A stretch of DNA of 64,000 nt. Source: Coix lacryma-jobi var. lacryma-jobi. Its lineage: Eukaryota > Streptophyta > Magnoliopsida > Poales > Poaceae. The notes beneath the pieces are model-generated. The model made no database searches, was not told where the DNA came from, and saw only the letters and a list, made by a program, of their open reading frames with translations. The stretch lies in the NCBI GenBank assembly GCA_009763385.1, contig CM019823.1, positions 86,253,104-86,317,103 on the forward strand, given 5' to 3'. Shown in pieces: positions 22,140 to 32,389 of the stretch. Position numbers and translations under genes: made by a program. Position 1 is the first letter of the stretch, and each line of letters starts with the position of its first letter.

Positions 22140-22586
22140 GACCGGACGCTGCCTCATAGCGACCGGACGCACCGAGCCAGAGTCCGGTCGTTGAACACCC
22201 GCGCTGTCCAGTTCGCGCGTGGTGACCGGACGCTGACTGGGATTCGACCGGACGCACCTCCACGCAGAGTCCGGTCCAACACAGAGAGCTCTCGAAACGA
22301 GTTTCTTTGGACCGGACGCGTCCGATCGTTCCTGACCGGACGCACCTCAGAGTCCGGTCAATGCTGTCAGAAAGCGTTTTGTGCGACCGGACGCTAGGGT
22401 TTCGCATGACCGGACGCACTGAAGGCACTGTTCATTGCCCCCTCGGTGCTTGACCGGACGCTCAGTTGTAACGACCGGACGCTTCTTCACCGTGAGTCCG
22501 GTCGTGAACAGAGAGCTTCCAGAACGCAGTTCAGCTGACCGGACGCGTCCGGTGCCTATCGACCGGACGCACCAGTGAGTCCGGTC
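22140..22586. repeat. GACCGGACGC / GAGTCCGGTC cassette array (3' LTR)
   Basis: Twelve exact GACCGGACGC and five GAGTCCGGTC sites in the same order as the 5' LTR array. Confidence 0.88.
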
Positions 22587-22993
22587 AGTGCTAACAGAAC
22601 GCGTTTTCGTCCGTATCTTTTGCGTTCGAGCTCCGATTTGAGATCCACTTTTTGCGTTGGATTCCCGACTCTGTGCTCTACAGAAACCGGGCTTCCCGCT
22701 TTGCGAGATTGCCTGAATCCCCCTCGCGTTGCTCGGGGGAGGTTGAGGTTACCCAAACTCCATCCTGTCACTAGTTGACTTGCGTGGATTTGGAAGAGGG
22801 AGCTTTTGTGGTGTCCCGCTGTGTTCCTAGGGAACATCCACCCATACTCTTGGGTCGAGGACATCACGTGTGTCGGCTTTGCTCTTGGGGTTGATTTTGT
22901 TGGGACAGAGGCCATAATTTCTGAGAAGAAATTTTAGGCTCCCATTCACCCCCCCCCCTCTGGTCGCCTTGCTTTAGCATTTTCGGTCCTTCA

Positions 22994-24618
22994 GGAGCAT
23001 CATGTGTCTCATGTGAAAGCATATCATAAGCAATGGTGAGAGTATCATAGTCAACTTTCACTTGAGTGTATTGTTCCTTGAGCAAGGCATAACTAGTGGT
23101 AAAGCCACTATGCATCTTATCAAGTTTTTCATTTTTAGCTTTGAGCTCCTTGTTAGAGGACTTCAGCAACTTGATAGATGATGACATAGTTGCAAGTTCA
23201 TCTTTTAGCTCATCACTAGCATGTATAGCATGATCATACTTCTCAACAAGAAACTCATTTTCATCAACAAGCTTTTCATTCTTAGCTCTAGTCTTTCTTA
23301 TGATTTTAGAGTAGTTGTTTAGCAATTTAACAAGCTCATCATAAGTGGGTGCCTCAAATTCACCATCACTATCACTATCGCTAGAGTCATCATCGCTTTG
23401 TACCTTTCGATCACCTTTAGCCATGAGGCATAGGTGTGTAGATGATGAGAGTGACGGTGGTGGTGGTGGTGTAGAGGAGCCAATGACTAGAGCGGCCACC
23501 TTCTCCTTCTCATCATCACTATCTTCATTTGATGAGCCAACAGAGGAATCAATGTCGGTGAGCCAATCACCAACAATATAAGCTTTACCACCTTTCTTGT
23601 GGTATTGTTTCTTCTTCTTGCCATCCTTCTTGTAGTAGGGCTTCTCATTCTTCTTCTCATCTTCACTTGATGAGTCATACTTCTTGCCCTTGTTCTTGTT
23701 CTTGTAGCTCTCTTTCTTGGGCTTGGTGCATTTATGAGCAAGATGGCCAAGCTCACCGCAATTGTAACAATCCATTTCAGAGATTGGCCTCCTCTTGCTA
23801 CTTGTGAAGAACTTCTTCTTTCTTGAGTCAAAGTTGACTCCATTCTTGTGAAGCTTCTTCAACATCTTGGTGGTCCTTCTCACCATAAGAGCGATGTTGG
23901 AATCATCATCTTCATCACTTGAGCTCTCATGATGCACCTCAATAGCCTTGGACTTGCCCTTCTTGTCATGGCTAGCTTTAAAGGCCAAGTCCTTCTTCTT
24001 GTCGGTGGAGGAGCCACCACTTGGTGTGATGTGCATGTACATCTCATGCGCATTGATCTTTCCCAAGATTTGAGTTGGTGTAGCGGTGGAAAGATCGCCT
24101 TGATGTAGCACCGTCACAATGTGTCCATACTTCTCAATTGGAAGGACACAAAGAATCTTCCTCACAACATCGGATGGTTGCATTTGTGTGAGGCCAAGTC
24201 CATCTAGCTCTTCTACAAGAACATTCAACCATGAGACATTTCATTTGCACTTTCATTGGCATGCATATCAAAAGAGTGAAGCTTTTGCATAACTAAATGA
24301 TAGCGTTCCTCACGCTCACTCTTGGTTCCCTCATGGAGCGCACAAATGTTTTCCCATAGATCATGGGCATTTTTGTGGTTCCGAACACGATTGAACACAT
24401 CTTTGCAAATGCCTCTAAAAAGGATGTTTTTGGCTTTTGCATTCCATTTTTCATTTTCCTCCTCATTAGGAGTGAGGCTTGTGCCTTCCTTGGGCTTGGC
24501 AAAGCCGGTGATCGCGGCATTTAACATCAACCGCTTCTAGGTACGACTCCATACGGATTTTTCAATATGGAAAGTCGTCTCCCTCAAACATGGGAGGTGG
24601 TCCATCACCTCCAGACAT
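22994..24618 (-). pseudogene. Sirevirus gag, N-terminal and middle part
   Basis: Begins at ATG 24618-24616 (MSGGDGPPPMFEGDDFPY). In order it shows a Trp-to-stop TGA in the FPYxKIRMESYLEA motif (24564-24562), a frame break near 24530, a UBN2-type gag core (KWNAKAKN, ICALHEGTKSE), a one-base loss after ESANEM (near 24228), then VLPIEKYGHIVTVLHQGDL, a first CCHC knuckle CYNCGELGHLAHKC (about 23770-23730), a Lys-rich and acidic linker, and a long coiled coil. It ends at 22994, where the non-autonomous element was inserted, and continues at 12060. Structural Gag, now inactive. Confidence 0.88.
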
Positions 24619-24656
24619 CTTAACTCTAGGCGGTTAAGCCTAAATCAAGAGCACGA

Positions 24657-24669
24657 GGCTCCGATACCA
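24657..24669 (-). other. Primer-binding site of the minus-strand Sirevirus
   Basis: On the minus strand TGGTATCGGAGCC, separated by two bases from the LTR end at 24672. It is the same tRNA-Met-type site as at 14564. Confidence 0.85.
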
Positions 24670-24671
24670 AT

Positions 24672-26011
24672 TGAAAGGATCAAGATGCCCAAGAGGGGGG
24701 GTGAATTGGGCTTTTCTACAACTTCTTTTAATAATAAAACCTATCAAGCCCTAATTAACCCCCTAGTGCCTAGAAGTGTGTTTCTCTTTACTCTACCGCA
24801 CAAAAGACCAAGTCTATGTCACTCCTACTCTAGCAAAGCAATTCAATAGTGAATGAACAACAAGTAATAATGCGGAATTGAATTGCTTGAAAGTAAATGC
24901 GTAAGTAAAGGAGTAGAGATGACACGACGATCTTTTTGCCGAGGTATCAGGTGTCGGCACACCTCCTAGTCCTCGTTGGAGCACCCGTGCAAGGGTATCG
25001 CTCCCCCTTGATCCGCGCAAGGATCAAGTGCTCACTATGAGCTGATTCTTCGCCGCTCCGGCCTGGTGAATCGCTCACTACCGGTCACAAGCTTGCTTGG
25101 GTCATCCACAATGCCACCAGATGCTCTCCAAGCTTCACGATCGCCACCAAGCCATCTAGGTGATGCCGATCACCAAGAGTAACAAGCTAGAACTCTCACT
25201 TGACCAACACAAGGCCAAAGAGATGGATGGATGCACACTTGCTACTCAATTCTCACTAGGAGGTGTCTAATTCTCACAATTAGCAAATCACTCAACCTCA
25301 CTAGGGCTCTTGCACTATCTCACTCTCACAATGTATCTCTCAGCAGATGGAAGTGGCAAGAACACTCAAATGGATGGAGGGAAGGAGTATAAATACTCCC
25401 CCAACCAACCATCCAAAAACTGCACAAGACAGGGTTTCTACGGGGGCATCGGACGCTCCGATGCCTAGCATCGGACGCGCCGATGACCTCGACCAACGGT
25501 CGACTGTACCCTCTTGTCAGACTGGTTAAAGGGACATCGGGCCACCACATCGGACGCGTCCGGTGTGGATTTACCCTCTCTGAAACCTCTCTGCATGGAC
25601 ATCGGACGCTGGCCCTCAGCGTCCGATGCCAGCGTTCGATGCGGCCTCCAGTTCACGCGCACGTGAACAGTGGCACGGGCGCGTCCGATGTGAACACATC
25701 GGCGCGTTCGATGTCATGCATCAGACTAAACCCTAGTCAGGGTGGGCATCGGACGCGTCCGATGCCTACCTGGCCAGCGTCCGATGCCCGTTACAAAGGC
25801 AGACTGAGTTCGGATCGCGACGCGGCCTAAATGACTTTTGATCCTCTTGACTTAAGGCATCTCTCTGAGCTACCCAGGGCTATGAAATAACAAGTGTGCA
25901 CCACACCTACCTCAATAGACTCATCTAGGTCAAGCTACTGATTCACGCTCCCCTTTATAGTATGGCCAAAGGAAAAACAAAGACCTAAGACTACCTAAGT
26001 GTCCTCCAACA
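24672..26011 (-). repeat. 5' LTR of the minus-strand Sirevirus (outer end uncertain)
   Basis: The inner end (24672) is clear: on the minus strand the LTR ends in a C-run, CTCTTGGGCATC and CCTTTCA. A TATA-like ACTATAAAGG (minus) lies at about 25953-25962. A TGTTGGAGGACAC start at 26011 is the best candidate outer end but would leave a U3 of only about 50 bp, so truncation is possible. The CGGACGC array at 25440-25770 lies in its leader. Confidence 0.55.
25440..25770. repeat. CATCGGACGC / GCGTCCGATG array in Sirevirus LTR
   Basis: About a dozen copies or near-copies of CATCGGACGC and its complement, several as inverted pairs such as CATCGGACGCTCCGATG. Some have CpG-type decay (GCGTTCGATG). Same motif class as 4137-4384. 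Confidence 0.8.
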
Positions 26012-26059
26012 CCATATGACACTTAGCCTAGTCTACCACTATCTTCGTCGTCCGTCTTT

Positions 26060-26800
26060 TGAAAACCGAAACGATATCCATCGCCAGGGGACATGAACTC
26101 CATATGCCCGTATCGTCGCCATTACCGTGACCTAACTCAATCCTGTTTCTACAAAACACACGTGAGTCACAGTAATCTTGTGTTTCATCCAATCACCGAA
26201 ACCCACTAGGGGCCAAGATGCGTTCAGGGCCCCCAGGGAACGAGGCCCATCTTCATACGACGTGACCTAACCGACCTCCTCGACGTATCTAGGCCCTTGA
26301 TTAAGGTCGGTTTGATCCGAAGGCTACGGTTCATCCCATCGGCCAATATAAGCAGACCTAGACCCCCTATAGGGCATCACATCAAATCACATTCAGTCAA
26401 TCATTCAAATCATTTAGTTTAGAGGTATTCCTTGAGAGGACAACCAAGAGCTCCACCATCCTAGGACTTAGCATGAATAGAATTAGAAGAGTCGAGAGAA
26501 GCTCAGATTTTGGATCTAGTCATGAGAAGGCTAGGTAAAGCCTTGTAACTTCTCTCTTGTATCAATATTGTTCTTCTATTTGTCTAATTGTCTTCTAGTT
26601 CATCATCTTTGTGTTGTAGTTCACCATTTAGTTCTTCTAGTTCACCATTGTATTTTTAATCTACTTCTAATTGTTCTTCTAGTTCTTATTCCTATTCTAG
26701 TTTTTGTTCTAGTTGATAATTGATATGATTTGTTACTATTTCATGTTCATGATATTAGTTGACACTAGTATAAATTTATGTCCCTTGCTAGATGATGAAA
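26060..26800 (+). repeat. LTR-like remnant
   Basis: A + oriented segment with a TATA-like CCAATATAAGCAG (26342-26354) and downstream A/T-rich repeats of TTCTAGTTCA (26590-26700), resembling the U3-R-U5 of a Gypsy LTR. No termini or target duplication were recognised. Confidence 0.35.
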
Positions 26801-27283
26801 AAAATTGGCCGATTAGATCAAGACCCCCATCCTCTAAACGACCAAAGTTTAATAATTGGGTTCATAGATGATGCTAGAGATTTCTAAACATTACCAAACT
26901 TTTGACAATTCTGACATCATTTATAATATCCAAAATAATCTTCCAACATTGTTGACCAAAAATATTCGTTCCTGCGAATAATTCATTTCATTTTATAGGC
27001 CGATTGATGAGCCCAAAAATTCCTGCATGAACTTCTCCCATCAAAACCTTCGCTTCTTCTTGATTCAAATACTTGAGCAAAACCTTATCAACTATTTTTC
27101 AATATAACTCATCATTAAGGAACACACATTTAAGGGCTTTGTACCTCAGTTTCTTGCAAACCTTTTGTGATGGGTTCTTTAAGTAATCAACTATTTTTGT
27201 TCTTCAATCACCAATAATGACCTCATTATTAAAGACCTCTTGAATTAGCCAATATCCCAAAGTGCTTCGAGCTAGTCGATTAG
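26800..27283 (-). pseudogene. Gypsy (Tat-type) pol remnant, integrase N-terminal region
   Basis: Minus-strand translation with stops and shifts gives DYLKNPSQKVCKKLRYKAL, then EEAKVLMGEVHAGI. A Cys/His stretch follows that resembles the H2C2 finger of Tat/Retand-type Gypsy integrases. It is heavily decayed and cut at 27284 by the element that starts TGTTGGCATTTC. Confidence 0.55.
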
Positions 27284-27600
27284 TGTTGGCATTTCTTAGC
27301 AACATTACTAGGTATGGAGTCCATCCCCAGTAATTGCACCAGAAAGCTAGTTGGTAACTGTTAAAGCAAATAGACAAATCCACAAGCGCATAGATACTAT
27401 TGTAGCTTTCACCCAGGTGTATTCTAGGATATCATATTTATCCTTAGGGCAATGGTTTAAGAACCTAATAATTGACAATCATCGACCCAAATTAGCTTTT
27501 AACATGCAAAACATACATACTTCAACATCGAGTCATATTATTTCCTTGGTTAATTGATTATCATATAATGTAAATATTCAACAACAAAAGTTATTGTCTT
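27284..27600 (-). mobile_element. Degenerate copy of the PBS-containing Athila-type terminus
   Basis: Starts TGTTGGCATTTCTTAGCAAC, then a decayed tRNA-Asp-type site (CCCCAGTAATTGCACCA, 27325-27341) followed by GAAAGCT and GTTGGTA. Similarity to 37831-38040 extends through CACAAGCGCATAGA and TTTCACCCAGG. Its right end could not be placed. Confidence 0.55.
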
Positions 27601-28379
27601 CCTCCTACTTCGATGCGTATGTGTAGTTTTTATACTTCACCATTTTTAGTTGTCCTGATGCTCGCAATGATGTTTACTTCGATTTGTCAACAGTTCTTGA
27701 TGAACCAGTTACCCATAACAATGCTTCATCAGAAAATAGGAATGAAGAAATAAAGGCACTCAATAGGACCGTGATGGAATGGAAGACACTGACGACTTGC
27801 AACAATTGCTGTATAGAAGGCTCTAATAAAAATAATATATTTGCTTTCTTGAGTTCACTATTTGTCACTTAGCCAACTCAAGTCAATGCGATAAATTCTC
27901 ACAACAATGCGCAGGATATGGACTAGTATAATTAAGGTTATCTTTCTTTTCTTTCCTTGACAATCATCGAGGAACCCTAGAAGAAATTAAGTACATTTGG
28001 TTGGCAACTTTGGCTAGCCAAGTGTATCTCTCAGGAAGGCCCATAACAAAAGTAGAAAATAGCGATGGAGCATTAAAAGACGATGTGGAGGTCGCTTACT
28101 CTTCCGGCCCAGCCATTGTTTCTTCAATTCTTTAGCTGGACCCCACATTAAATTCTGTCATGTACAGTTATCCACTTAAAGCAAGTGTTGTTTGACTACA
28201 GACAATACACCCCTATCCACATGGGCCGAACCCCTATCCACATGGGCCGAAGTGGAATGGAGCCTAACTTAAACTAAATTTCACCTCATTCCCTCCTTAA
28301 CTCATGCGGATTGAGGTGGATTGTATACCGCTAGACAAGACCTAAAGATTTTCACTATTAGACGGATGCTGCATTTTCA
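27601..28379. other. Unassigned non-coding sequence
   Basis: No recognisable gene or element. A 20-bp stretch with CCCCTATCCACATGGGCCGAA is directly duplicated at 28209-28250. Confidence 0.4.
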
Positions 28380-28870
28380 CACATTCATCATTTGAGCATC
28401 TCTAATACCTCCAGTAGTCATCAAATTGTATAATGATCTTGTAGAGTACTTCCTAGACTGTTCAAGGCCCCAAAACACTACATCTCTTCCTGCCGCTAGA
28501 TGCACATCACTTAGAAGCTCTTGGAGTTGTACCCAGTTCTCACTTAGTTCATCATTGAATTGTCTTCGAAACTTTCAAATATCTTCTCAGTCTAACAGTC
28601 TCCCACCCAGCAGTCATGGTATAGTCTAGTTTGCTGACCACTTAAGACTTTTACAACTCTACCTCTTTGATACCATCCTCTCAGGTTCAACAGTGATCTC
28701 CAGAATTAAGAGCTTTGTTTTCCTTTTATTTGGAAAATACTCTTTTGGTCAAGATATTTCTTTATCGGAATAGAGTAGCATAAACTTTCATCACCTCTTT
28801 CTGACTTATCAATCCATTCATAGCTCTAACGTCCATAAAACCCAAACCACCGACTCTCGACTGATATGTA
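28380..28870 (-). pseudogene. L1 LINE remnant
   Basis: Minus-strand translation in broken frames gives GGLGFMDVRAMN followed by decayed LINE-like text, typical of the L1 region after the RT domain. Many stops and indels. Confidence 0.4.
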
Positions 28871-29089
28871 ATGGCACTTGGCGAAAAAAATCACTCAGCA
28901 ACAATTTGAACCGAAAAAACCTAGAAAAAATAGTGATTTTTTAATCAGGGAGATTCAAACCTGCGATCCTCTCCCTCATGCATAGCGCCTCTTTTGTGTC
29001 TATATTCGATTTTCGTTCCCCACCTATCATACTAAACCGAGTGTAAATTGCTTATTTGAGGCCCTAAATAAATTTAAATAAAAAAGTCA

Positions 29090-29640
29090 TCAATTATAAA
29101 GTTTTATAACTTTTTGAGCGCTACACTTTTTGTTTAGAAAGTTTCTCCATCTGAGGTCGTTTACAAAATTTGAATTTTAAATTTAAAAAATTTCAAACGT
29201 AGTTTTCATTGATAAGATGATTTCAAATTAAAACGTTCTCAACTACAAACATTCATAACTTTTTGAAATCTACAACTTTTATTTTGGTCGTTTCTCCATC
29301 TAAGGTAATTTAAAAAATTCAAATTTTAATTTTTTAAATTCAAATGCAGTTTTGCATGATAAAATGATTTCAAATTAAGAAGTTGTCAACTATAAACTTT
29401 CATAACTTTTCGAGATCTACAACTTTCATTTTGGTCATTTCTCTACCCAAATCTTTTAAAAATTCAAATTTTATATTTTCAAATTTGGACGCAGTTTTAC
29501 ATGACAAGACGACTTCAAATCAAAAAGTTGTCAACTACAATGTTTCATAACTTGTCAAAATCTACAAAGTTATTTTGGTAGTTTAACCATTTATGCATCC
29601 TACATGATGGTTCTAATATTATTCACAAATCATATATATT
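29090..29640. repeat. About 147-bp tandem repeats, four copies
   Basis: Four diverged copies of an A/T-rich unit containing CATAACTTTTTGA, ATCTACAACTTT and GCAGTTTTGCATGA. The TATAACTTTTTG / CATAACTTTT landmarks fall near 29105, 29254, 29401 and 29546. It lies just inside the CACTA-type end and may be part of that transposon. Confidence 0.75.
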
Positions 29641-29819
29641 ACTCTTGTAGTTTCATAAACTACAGAAATATATGTAAGATTTATGAACAAATTTATTATC
29701 AGTTTGTAAAATAAAGAAATCAGCAAAACAAAAATGGTTCATCTTGATGAGTTAAACAACTCTGTAGTTGAAAAGTTTTTTCATTTGCATTCATTTACTG
29801 CTTCAAAATATGATTTAAA

Positions 29820-30083
29820 AATTAGCTCAAAGAACTCTTTGCCGAGTGTAAAAAAAACACTCGGCAAAGAGCCGAGTGACAAGAAAAAACCACTCGGCCG
29901 AATGCAAAAAAAACACTTGGCAAAGAGCTCTTCGGCGAGTGTTTTTTTTTACACTCAACAAAAAAATATTTTTGCCGAGTGTTTTTTATTTGGCACTCGG
30001 CAAAGAACTTCTTTACCGAGTGCCTGAAATAAAATACTCGACAATGAATTTGGTACTTGGTAAAGATGGATTCTGCAGTAGTG
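29820..30083. mobile_element. CACTA transposon end with subterminal repeats
   Basis: The right terminus reads CACTACTGCAGAATCC on the minus strand (30068-30083). Inside it are many subterminal motifs TTGCCGAGTGT and ACACTCGGCAAAG in both orientations, as in grass CACTA elements. The left terminus is not clear; GGCACTTGGCGAAAAAA near 28873 is a candidate. No transposase was seen. Confidence 0.75.
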
Positions 30084-30664
30084 ACTGAGTTTCAATGCTA
30101 CCACATTTTATAGATTTTTCAGAAGTAAATAGAGGTAGCTGTAAAAGCTTGGAATCGTCGACTTCAGACAACATGAAAATGACACTTATTTGTGACGGGT
30201 GAGGGCGTCAACATCTTTGAACATCAAGTTGCATGCATGTAATCTAGCCATCGAATCTGCTCAGTTTTAATTAGTAGTATTTGAAGGTCACACGTTCCTA
30301 GTATTCTAGTTCATGGACCTTTCTAGAGACAGGGCCAGATCCATGATTTCACACAAAGAAATCTTTATTGCCCGTCCGAAGTAATTGAATCTTTTTATGG
30401 TCCTGTAGGCCCCGCAGGGAAAACTGGTCTTCCAGTAGGCTTCCCTCGCAAGTATTATGTTCCAGGAAGCAACTGAATTTTTTGTGTGTTTTTTGCACCA
30501 CTAAAATTGCTACGGCGACGGCACTACTTTGGATACTCCAAAGCGCAGTTAGAGGAACACTTTAGGGCCACACTCAAAAGTGTCATAAATAAATAATAAG
30601 ATTAGAAGAGGTATACGGCTCGTAACATTTTGAAGTTAAATTTATTTTTTAATATTTTATAGTT
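30084..30664. other. Unassigned non-coding sequence
   Basis: No supported gene or element. Confidence 0.4.
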
Positions 30665-31401
30665 AAAAGGTCGGATGTTCTAAGTAAGATGGACCTGATC
30701 ATTTGAGGTCATCCGACCAGTTGTGCTATTTCCGACCAGGTGACGCTGGTCGGAGGCCTTAAAATGGTGATGAATGCTGATTCAAGTGCCGATTCAAAGA
30801 TCCTTCTTTTGTAAGGATGATCTGTTAATCGGTGTGAGCAATTTGGGCTATTGTCTACAAAGCTTATTGGACCGGTTTAATTGATTTGTGAACCGGCAAG
30901 ATCAGGTTTACTTTGTCTAGTCTGGATTGAACTCTTGGATTCTATATTTTGATAGAGTCCGGATAGAAAACTTGGAGATCGTATCTGGAGATGTTTCCTA
31001 TTGGGATAAGACCAACCCCCTCTATATATATATGTGTGAGATGAGAGGATCATGACCGATTGAGGCATCCAACCCTAATCAATCAAAATCAATCTACTAT
31101 CCCTTTTACCCTTTTTCCCCTATCTTGTTGTTCAGCGCGTCTCCCGGCGAGACTCGACGGCATCCTAGGCGGCCTTGCTGGTCCTAGGGCAATCTCTACG
31201 TGTTTCTCCCCTACGGGTCTTCCCGGGAGGAGTTCTAGAGTTACCAACACAGGGATCTAAAACCCTAAATCGGCCTAAACCGGTCTTTAGATCGGTTTTC
31301 ATCGGTTTAGCCACGTTCCCTGCTGTCCCAGGTTGATCTGCAACCTCTCTGGGCGTTCTAGCTCTGCTGGTGTGTGATTCGGATCACTTCCGACGTCAAC
31401 A
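30665..31401 (+). repeat. LTR-like remnant
   Basis: A + oriented segment with a TATA box (CTCTATATATATATGTG, about 31019-31035), a C/T-rich leader and an end at GACGTCAACA (31401). No matching 5-bp target duplication was found, and the left end is a guess. Confidence 0.4.
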
Positions 31402-31782
31402 AGGGCATGTTCGGTTACTGGAGATTCAACCTCTTGAAAAAAAATCCAGTTGTAATAATAGGTTTAATTTGTATAAGGGCCTGTTTGGTACACTCATGGA
31501 GCTGTTTTATTCTCCCTCTCCCAAAACCATAAGCTGAGATCAAGCTGAAATAGGAGCTTTTCGCAGCTTACATTCTCATTTCTCTTTCCCAACCATGCAT
31601 GAAATTATTGGTTAAGCTGTTTTGCCAAACACTTTTTCAAAACAGCTCAACTTCACTTCTATTTTAGTTATTTTTTAAAAAAACGATTTCACTAGTGAAG
31701 CTGAGCTGTACTAAATGGACATATAAAGCTGGAATGATTCCGTGGCCTGGAATGGCAACGAACGGTCCCTTTTTTTTTGTAC

Positions 31783-32014
31783 TTAGGCCCTGTTTTCCCT
31801 CCATTTTGCAAAATTTTCCATCACATCAATGTTTGGACGCATGCATAGAGTATTAAATGTAGGTAAAAATAATAATTAATTGTATTTTTCGTATGTACAT
31901 GTCAAGACGAATCTTTGGAGTCTACGTAGTTCATATTTAGACAAAAGTTTGTCAACAACGAAAATGCTACATGAATTTTTTTTTTTGCAAAATTTCCCAA
32001 CTAAACACACCATT
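31783..32014. mobile_element. MITE (Tourist/PIF-like), diverged
   Basis: Runs from TAGGCCCTGTTTT to TTTCCCAACTAAACACACC. It contains TTTGCAAAATTTTCC, GCATGCATAGAGTATTAAAT and AAGACGAATCTTTGGAG, landmarks of a MITE that is very abundant in panicoid grasses. The terminal repeats are imperfect. Confidence 0.65.
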
Positions 32015-32228
32015 ACAGACGCGCTGCGGCTATGCAACTTTCTCTGTATAGGAAGACGTTTTACAAGAAATACGTAGCCCACCAGAACGATTAATGACAT
32101 GTATCAGGTGCGTAAGCACTGACCGGATGTATGCTCAGAAGCTTCGTTTCCTTCCCGTCGAAGCACACAGAATATAATCAGAGCAAAGTCAAAGCGTGTT
32201 TTATTTTTGGAAAAATCAAACTGTATTA

Positions 32229-32386
32229 GGGGGTGTTTGGTTCTCTCCTCCTAGAGTTTAGCCACTAAAGTTTAGTCACTAAAGTTCCAAACACCCTTAC
32301 TAAAAGTTATTTTTTACACTACAACTCTAGTGACCTCCACTAAACTTTAGTGGCTAAACTCTAGGGGGTGGGAACCAAACACCCCC
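32229..32386. mobile_element. Tourist-like MITE, 158 bp, TSD TTA
   Basis: Long inverted repeats beginning GGGGGTGTTTGGTTC and ending GAACCAAACACCCCC, flanked by TTA at 32226-32228 and 32387-32389. The arms extend inward through TAGAGTTTAGCCACTAAA, so almost the whole element can fold back. Confidence 0.92.
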
Positions 32387-32389
32387 TTA

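Larger units (their letters stand above)
12061..22993 (+). mobile_element. Non-autonomous Sirevirus-type LTR retrotransposon, TSD GGAGC
   Basis: A complete element with TG...CA ends and two long LTRs (12061-14561 and 20380-22993). A tRNA-Met-type primer site follows the 5' LTR, a purine tract (CAAGGGGGAGAT) precedes the 3' LTR, and GGAGC is duplicated at 12056-12060 and 22994-22998. It sits in the gag of the minus-strand Sirevirus. The internal 5.8 kb encodes two gag-like frames only. No protease, integrase, RT or RNase H was found in the remaining 3.6 kb. Movement would need enzymes from an autonomous relative. The LTRs are very similar apart from one 111-bp duplication and scattered substitutions, which suggests a fairly recent insertion. 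Confidence 0.93.
20380..22993 (+). repeat. 3' LTR of non-autonomous Sirevirus (2614 bp)
   Basis: Matches the 5' LTR throughout but carries a 111-bp tandem duplication (20561-20671 and 20672-20782) absent from the 5' copy. It contains the second copy of the hairpin array (21111-21278) and the second GACCGGACGC array (22140-22586). It ends CCTTCA and is followed by GGAGC. Confidence 0.93.

Noticed and set aside
30665..31401. Complete solo LTR
   Set aside because: The 3' end CAACA is good, but no TG start with a matching 5-bp flank was found; reported only as a remnant.
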